From the NCBI RefSeq assembly GCF_009870125.1, contig NC_046683.1:22391001-22455000 (forward strand): DNA of 64,000 nt. Reading direction: 5' to 3'. The position numbers and the translations under genes were made by a program. The notes under the pieces were generated by a model. It saw only the letters and a list, made by a program, of their open reading frames with translations. It did no database searches and was not told the origin of the DNA. This DNA is from Drosophila pseudoobscura. Its lineage: Eukaryota > Arthropoda > Insecta > Diptera > Drosophilidae. Positions within the stretch are counted from its first letter, which is position 1. Every line of letters begins with the position of its first letter. This document shows, piece by piece, positions 58,000 through 64,000 of the stretch.

Positions 58000-60155
58000 A
58001 TGAAATACGCCGTCTGCTGGATTGTGCTTTTGGTGGCCGCGGTGGGTGTCATCCTGGGCTTGGTGTTCGGCCTGCGCGGACGCACCGAGGAGCCTCGCCG
58101 CATGGGCGCAGTCGCCTCCAACGGCGTGGGTTGTGCCGAAGTCGGCGGCAACATCCTGGACATCGGCGGCTCGGCAGCAGACGCGGCTATTGCCACGATG
58201 CTGTGCGAGGGCGTAATGCTGCCTCACAGCCTGGGCGTGGGCGGCGGCTTCGTTGCCACCATCTACTCCAAGGAGACGGGCTTCATTGAGACACTGATTG
58301 CGCGCGAGACGGCCCCGGCGGCGGCTACACAGGATATGTTCGTGGAAAAGGAGATCACCGGCGCGCTCTCCTGTGCCGTGCCCAGCGAGATCTACGGCTA
58401 CTGGAAGCTGCATGATAAGTATGGAAAGCTACCCTGGGACCAGCTCTTCCAGCCCACCATTGATATCTGCCGGAGCGGCATCAAGGTGTCGCGCTACTTG
58501 GCCGGCGTGCTAGAGCGGGAGGAGGAGCGTATCCGCAGCGAGCCTTCAATGGCAGAAATCTTCATCAACCCGAAGACAGACACTATCTACAAGCAGGGCG
58601 AGATCATGTACCGTCATATGCTGGCTGAGTCACTCGAAATAATCGCCCATGAGGGTCCCGGAGTCATCTACCGGGGCGGCCGCGTCGGAGCCAAGCTGGT
58701 CAAAGACATCCAGTCGATGGGCGGCATCGTCACCGAGCAGGATCTGCAGAACTACGAGTGAGTGCACGTCTCTTTAGATCCCTGATTTGAATAAATGTTT
58801 TATTTATCTCGCAGTTTGGAAGATCTATTATGGATCTATAGGATTGATATATTGGTCATGGATACTATCAATCTCATAGATCTATAATAGATTTTCTAGA
58901 CTACGACCATTCGCTTAGATAATCGATCGATACTACTGATATATATGATCCTCTATCATATATCGGATGCATCACCCACATCGTTGGTCATCTCTCTGAT
59001 CTATTCCCAAAATTCTTGATAGATCTGATCGATCACCTAGGTCCATAATTATTACTCCAGATCGCCCTATTCCAATCCATCTCCCAGGTCCCTGTTAAAT
59101 CTCCTACTCCCTGACGCATTTCGCAGATCCACTATCCATCTCCCAGATTCTTTCCAGATCTCAGATTTCTGATATTTTTAATATACCGCCTATTCTTACT
59201 GATTCTCTCCAGGGTCCGCTGGGAAATGCCGCTGCATGCCCGATTCACGGGTGGATTTGAGCTTTATACTTCACCCCTGCCGACCAGTGGAGCCGTGCTC
59301 ACCTTCATCCTGAATGTGATGGAGCCACTGTATACAAGCAACACGGAGAAATACTGGCAACGGCTGGTTGAGACCTTTAAACACGCCTATGGACACCGCA
59401 CCAATCTGGGCGACATCCATTACGAGCCGGAGGTTCAGGAAATCTACGAGAACCTCATCGATCCCTCCTTTGCGGCACAGATACGCGAGCTGATCCTAGA
59501 CGATCGCACATTCACGAATATGTCCTACTACGGAGCCAACTTCACCAACGTCCCGGACCACGGCACGGCCCACATCTCGGTGCTCGCCCCTAACGGGGAT
59601 GCCATCTCCGTGACCAGCACCATCAATAGCCATCTGGGCGCCAAGGTACGGTCCCGTCAGACGGGGTTCATCCTCAACGACCAGATGGACGACTTCTCTA
59701 CGCCCGGCCGCATCAATATTTACGGGATTCCTGCCAGTCCGGCGAATTACATAAAGCCGGGCAAGCGGCCCATCTCCTCCACCTGCCCCAGCATCGTACT
59801 GGATTCCCAGGGCAATGTGAAGCTGCTGGTGGGCGGCGCCGGCGGCTCCAAGATCACTACCTCGGTGGCCCAGACGATCCTCCGCTACTTCGTCCTCCAT
59901 GAGCCAATCGAGCGTGCAGTCAACGCCGGCCGCCTTCACCACCAGCTGGATCCCATGTACATCGAGGTGGAGCCGGACGTGCCCCGGCACACGGTCGCAT
60001 ACCTCCAGCACATCGGTCACGAAGTTAGGTACTTGGACGGTGACAAAGCCTACTCCGCTCAGACGGCCATCGGCCTCATGGACTCCGAGCCCCACCCCGT
60101 CTGCGATCGCCGTCGAGTGGGCAGTGCCGTCGTTGTGGAGCCCTCGCTGCCCTAA
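58000..60155 (+). CDS. Gamma-glutamyltransferase (glutathione hydrolase)
   Basis: Exons 58000-58757 and 59213-60155, joined in frame (NYE-VRWEMP); 566 aa, close to human GGT1 (569). The ATG at 58000 follows an acceptor and starts a type II membrane anchor (CWIVLLVAAVGVILGLVFGL). The heavy-chain part has GGSAADAAIATMLCEGVMLP, HSLGVGGGF and the substrate-binding RET (ARETAPA). The autoprocessing Thr is residue 371 in DHGTAHISV, and its cleavage would yield the small subunit. Further family motifs are TSTINSHLGAKVRS, NDQMDDFS, RPISSTCPSI and VGGAGGSKIT. The enzyme removes or transfers the gamma-glutamyl group of extracellular glutathione. From memory, D. melanogaster CG17636, beside RhoGAP1A at the X tip, is of this family; Ggt-1 is the other candidate. 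The intron (455 nt) is rich in GATC words. Confidence 0.93.
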
Positions 60156-60498
60156 GCCGGTGCTTCTGTGGCAGCCATGTCTATCCATCACAATTGTGTG
60201 TATCGTTGCAGCTAAGTCATTCTTGCGAGAAGGACAGACATCTTCTATGCAGCGATCAATTAAAATCTGTTGTCGCCCTTTGACGTTTAAATTTACAAAG
60301 CCAGTCTTTTTTCGAGATAGGGGGAGAAGGATATTCGTTACCGGGGCACTCCGACGAAGAGAGGGACATACAACAATTCGCCTGTTACTTCGCTTTTGGG
60401 AACCGAGAGAGAGAGCGAGAGGGGTATGCAACACCTAGAATATTTTTCATTCGATAGAAATAAGACAAACTGACTTAATAAGTTAAATTTAGATGTGT
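60156..60498. other. 3' flank of the gamma-glutamyltransferase gene
   Basis: ATTAAA at 60259-60264 is the likely polyadenylation signal. Antisense frames here are not supported. Confidence 0.45.
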
Positions 60499-60506
60499 AT
60501 GTACAT

Positions 60507-60637
60507 TAGGGTTGCGCCTGTTTATAAAATTTATAAATTTATAATTTTCAAGGGTCTCAGGGTCTAAAATGTATCATTTGGTATAAAACAATAAAGTGTA
60601 AAGTTCTAGCCCGATTTGACATATAAGCGCAACCCTA
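60507..60637. mobile_element. 131-bp MITE with 8-bp target duplications
   Basis: Starts TAGGGTTGCGC and ends GCGCAACCCTA, a perfect 11-bp inverted repeat. ATGTACAT flanks it at 60499-60506 and 60638-60645. The 8-bp duplication fits hAT-type elements. The flank is itself a palindrome, so the inverted repeat could also be read as longer. Confidence 0.7.
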
Positions 60638-60879
60638 ATGTACATACATACATACATATGTATGGTGGGTGCCTAACAACAGGAAAAGTTTTTCTCATAC
60701 TGTGCGTGTATACCCTTTATGTGGTGGAGTTTTAAGGGTTTAAGCGTGGTTAAAAAACAGATTTATATAGACACACATGTTACTGTGCAATACGGATACA
60801 TACATACAAGGTTGGTCTAAAAATTTTTGTGCGTCGATAAGAAAAACACAATTTTAGGGTTTGAAATACACTTTGTTAC

Positions 60880-61655
60880 ACCCGATACTCAAAATGAGTA
60901 TTGGGGTATGTATACTAGATTTGTGGTGAAAATGGATGTGTATAACGTCCAGAAGGAATCGTTTCCGACCCCATAAATTAGATATATTCTTGATCAGCAT
61001 CAATAGCCGAGTCGATTGAGCCATGTCTGTCTGTCCGTCTCGATGAACGTCTAGTGCTCAGAGACTATTAAAGCTAGAGCAACGAAATTTTGTATCCAGA
61101 CTTCTGTGATGTGTCACTGTTACAAGTGTATTTCAAAACTTTGCCCCGCCCCCACAAAAGGCAAAAATCTGTGGCATCAAAGATACGAGAAAACTGAAAA
61201 TGCAGAATCGTAGAGGATGTCTATATCTTCTATAACGCCAAATCTGAACCAGATCGTATAATTATTATAGCCAGAAACAAGAAAACAATTTCATTCTTTC
61301 TCGCTCTGTCTCTCTCTAACACACAGGTTTCATGGTCGGTTTTGCCAATTGCAAAATGTGAGTTCAAGGATCTCAGAACCTATAAGAGCTAGAGCAACCA
61401 AATTTGGTTTTTCCGTCTCCACAAAGGACGAAAATCTGTGGCAACAACAATATACGAGAAAATTGAAAACGCACAATCTTAAAGAATGACCATATCTACC
61501 AGATTGCCGAATCTGGATCAGATCGGATCATTATTATAGCCAAAAGTACCAAATCAATTTGCAGTTTTCTGTCTCTCCAGCACGCACTCTTTCGCTCAAT
61601 GTAGCCACACTGACTATCGATCGGGTCGCAGCAGCAACTCACAACGTTTCCCTTC
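60880..61655 (-). mobile_element. DINE-like element, reverse copy 14
   Basis: Opens with the reversed tail TACACCCGATACTCAAAATG, then 'cgtccagaaggaatcgtttc' and GTCTGTCTGTCCGTCTC. Ends with the reversed head 'gcaactcacaacgtttccct' at 61655. The middle segment is partly deleted. Confidence 0.8.
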
Positions 61656-61706
61656 GTTTACATTGTAAAAATTATATGAGACATCGATACTAAATGATTT
61701 AAAAAA

Positions 61707-62798
61707 CGAGGGGGAACGTTGTGAGTTGCTGCGGACACCGCAACTCTACAATTATACCCGATACTTAGTCGGTATGGCTCCCCTCCGGCAGACGCCGCTA
61801 ATATTAAACGACACGACAAAGAGTGCGTGCGAGAGAGACAGAAAATCAGTCTGAGCGTGACGTCAGGCGCTACGTAGCCACTGCTAATTGATTTGTTCCT
61901 TTTGGCTATAAAAATGATCTGATCTGATCCAGATTCAGCAATCTGATAGATATGATCATTATCTATGATTCTGCGTTTTTAGTTTTCTCGTATCCTCAAT
62001 ATTGTGGTTGCAACAGATTTTCGTTCTTTGTGTGGGCGGAAGGGGGTGGGGCGAAATTTTGAGATATACCTTTTTTTAGTGAGATCTAACAGAAGTGCGG
62101 ATACCAAATTTGGTTACTCTAGCTTTAATAGTCTCTGAGATTTGAGAAAATCCCCAGATTTGCATTCTTTGCGGGGGCGGAAGGGGGTGTGGCGAAATTT
62201 TGAAACAAACTCGTCTCGGTCCGATATATTAGGAGTGTGGATACCAAATTTGGTTGCTCTAGCTTTTATAGTCTCTGAGATCTAGGCGCTAATGTTTTAC
62301 TCTAAGCCGAATATGCTACGTGTGTGTTAGAGAGAGACAGGGCGAGAAAAAATGAAATTGTTTTCTTGATGCTGGCTATAATAATACGATCCAATTCAGA
62401 TTCTGCAGTCTATAAGATATGGTCATTCTCTACGATTCTGCGTTTTTGGTTTTATCTTATCGTGAAAATTGTGGATGCCACAGATTTTCGCCCTTTGTGG
62501 GGGCGGAAGTGGGCGGGGCAAAGTTTTGAAATATTTTTGTAGCAGTGACATATCACAGAAGTCTGGATCCAAAACATCGTTGCTCTGGCTCTTATAGTCT
62601 TTGAGCATTAGGCGCTGAAGGGGACGGACAGACGGACGGACGGACAGACAGACATGGCTCAATCGACTCGGCTATTGATGCTGATCAAGAATATATATAC
62701 TTTATGGGGTCGGAAACGATTCCTTCTGGACGTTACACACATCCACATTTACCACAAATCTAATATAACCCAATACTCATTTTGAGTATCGGGTATAA
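61707..62798 (+). mobile_element. DINE-like element, long form, copy 15
   Basis: CGAGGGGGAACGTTGTGAG start, full 1.1-kb middle, GACGGACGGACGGACAGACAG run at about 62626-62654, GAGTATCGGGTATAA end. It stands head-to-head with the reverse copy 14, 51 bp apart. Confidence 0.85.
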
Positions 62799-63381
62799 TT
62801 AGGTTAGTCGTTATTGAACACCCTTGTATGTCCGTATGCACATACATAGGTCCGTATGCAAAAAATGTACGTGTATATATTTTATACGTATGTATGTATA
62901 TGCATCGACGCTAAATATATGTTTATGTACACATATGTAAATATATACGTACAGAAATATCTGAAATGCAATGCAAATGGATTTGTAAACGTATACGTAT
63001 AGACATACATAAATTTAAATGCTGACGTGCTGAACTAGTGCACACAGTTTTTTTTTTAGATTTCCCTAAAATAACACTCAATTTTACGCATAACGCAACA
63101 ATAGGTTCAGCATTGATAGGTCGTAGGTGGCATCGTTTCGCAAGAATTAAGAATTTGGTAAACTTCAGTGTAGAAAAACCGGCGGACCTGTGGTGAAGTG
63201 GGGGGATCAAGTAGATTCAGGCTGAACATTAACCAAGCAAATATAGCATCGTCCTTTGCGTTCGATAAGCAGCACTACATTGATGTGCGGAAGTGTGGTA
63301 ATGTATGGATCAAAAAATCAATCCCATCCCATACATCCATGGCGCATAATATTGAGATTTGAGCTAACATTGGGCGCTGGT
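62799..63381. other. Spacer and probable 3' untranslated region of the SPT2 gene
   Basis: AT-rich with many short 'catacgtatgtat'-like words; no gene. The last part, before 63382, is presumably transcribed with the SPT2 gene on the minus strand. Confidence 0.4.
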
Positions 63382-64000
63382 TTAGTCATCGATGCGGGTG
63401 GCCTTTCGTCTGGCAATTTTTCGCTTCTTGTGAATCGCCTCCATGCGCATGTCCTCCAAGTCCTCCTGCAATCCTATCATTAAAACAAAGGATTAGCCAT
63501 TAAGGGGCGGACCGGTAAAATATCCAAACTCACCCATTTTTCCACTGAGGAACTCCTCACGCTGCATCTGAGCAAAGCTCGACTCCATCTCGCTATCATC
63601 ATCGTCGAGGTCGCGATATCGCCGCTTGTCATATCCAAATATGTCGCGGATATGCGAGGAAATGTCCTCTTCGCATTCGCCATCATCGATGAAGTCATCC
63701 AACTCGGAATCGTAATCGTCATCCTCATCGTCTATGCGTCCTAAGTGGAGAGGGGTGAAGATGATTATTTCGCCACATTTGACGGATCGAGTCAGCTCGG
63801 AACATACTTTTGGTGGGTGACTTCTGTTGGGGTTTGCCACGACCAGACGGCATAGCCCTGCTGCCTGATCTCTGGACATCCGCTGGTGGAAATTGGCGCG
63901 TCCTTGCCGGAGTACCACCGGCTGGACGATCTCCGGGCGAGAATTCCCGCGTTGGTCCATTTCTGCCGGCTGCTCCATAGGGAATCCTTATTGGAACGAT
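63382..64000 (-). CDS. Spt2: SPT2 family histone chaperone, C-terminal part (N-terminus outside window)
   Basis: Exons 63808-64000 (open at the edge), 63534-63740 and 63382-63473; introns of 67 and 60 nt; 163 codons including the stop. The last two exons carry the SPT2 signature: RRIDDEDDDYDSELDDFIDD, then DISSHIRDIFGYDKRRYRD, MESSFAQMQREEFLSGKMG, and across the last junction LQEDLEDMRMEAIHKKRK, ending KATRIDD. The upstream exon reads in the +1 frame relative to its ATG-started frame (RGKPQQKSPTKR at the junction), a Gly/Arg/Pro/Ser-rich segment typical of the region before the domain. SPT2 binds H3-H4 and DNA and supports histone recycling during transcription. The N-terminal part cannot be judged. 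Confidence 0.88.

Noticed and set aside
57925..58413. 162-codon minus-strand open frame
   Set aside because: Antisense shadow of the first gamma-glutamyltransferase exon.
59496..60434. 312-codon minus-strand open frame
   Set aside because: It is antisense to the gamma-glutamyltransferase coding exon and has no domain; GC-rich codon use of the sense gene creates it.
63493..63978. 161-codon minus-strand frame taken as one protein
   Set aside because: It crosses two introns; only its middle part (SPT2 acidic segment) is real, and the upstream exon uses another frame.

Overview
This is eukaryotic, almost certainly Drosophila, nuclear DNA. Introns are short GT-AG introns (57-80 nt) mixed with long ones full of transposons. 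Five protein-coding loci can be spliced by eye into products of typical insect form. The most abundant repeat is a DINE-1/INE-1-like (SGM-IS or mini-me type) non-autonomous element, with about 18 copies or fragments. Its density points to the obscura species group, but that is inference, not proof.

Layout. 1-16.8 kb: no recognisable gene, only AT-rich spacer with seven DINE-like copies or fragments. 16.8-20.7 kb (+): a nine- or ten-exon gene of the 'nose resistant to fluoxetine' (NRF-6) acyltransferase-3 family. 21.3-24.7 kb: a composite DINE, an eroded unrecognised coding remnant, a 150-bp direct repeat carrying a CRE-type palindrome, and another DINE. 25.3-26.6 kb: an inverted-repeat cassette around a minus-strand Myb/SANT-like (trihelix) gene with a +1 frame change. 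26.8-29.8 kb (+): an RBM19/Mrd1 homologue with six RRMs. 31.4-50.4 kb (-): a BCR/ABR-type RhoGEF-RhoGAP (RhoGAP1A-like) of 1416 codons, including a 21-nt microexon; its introns hold a Tc1-like fold-back element, a second Tc1-like element, a Tc1 relic, DINE copies and LINE fragments. 52.9-53.5 kb: a hAT-type MITE with perfect 8-bp target duplications. 54.4-56.9 kb: two long DINE copies in tandem. 58.0-60.2 kb (+): a gamma-glutamyltransferase. 60.5 kb: a 131-bp MITE, then two head-to-head DINE copies. 63.4-64 kb (-): the 3' end of an SPT2 histone-chaperone gene, running off the window.

The genes do not form a pathway. They are independent loci: rRNA processing, Rho GTPase signalling, glutathione breakdown, chromatin, and a membrane acyltransferase. 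The structure of interest is in the repeats and in unusual splicing: the microexon and two stop-free in-frame introns. From memory, a gamma-glutamyltransferase gene neighbours RhoGAP1A at the tip of the D. melanogaster X, which would fit synteny here; this needs a search. No new molecular system is proven. The best candidates for something undescribed are the Myb/SANT cassette bounded by inverted repeats and the repeat-filled hAT MITE.
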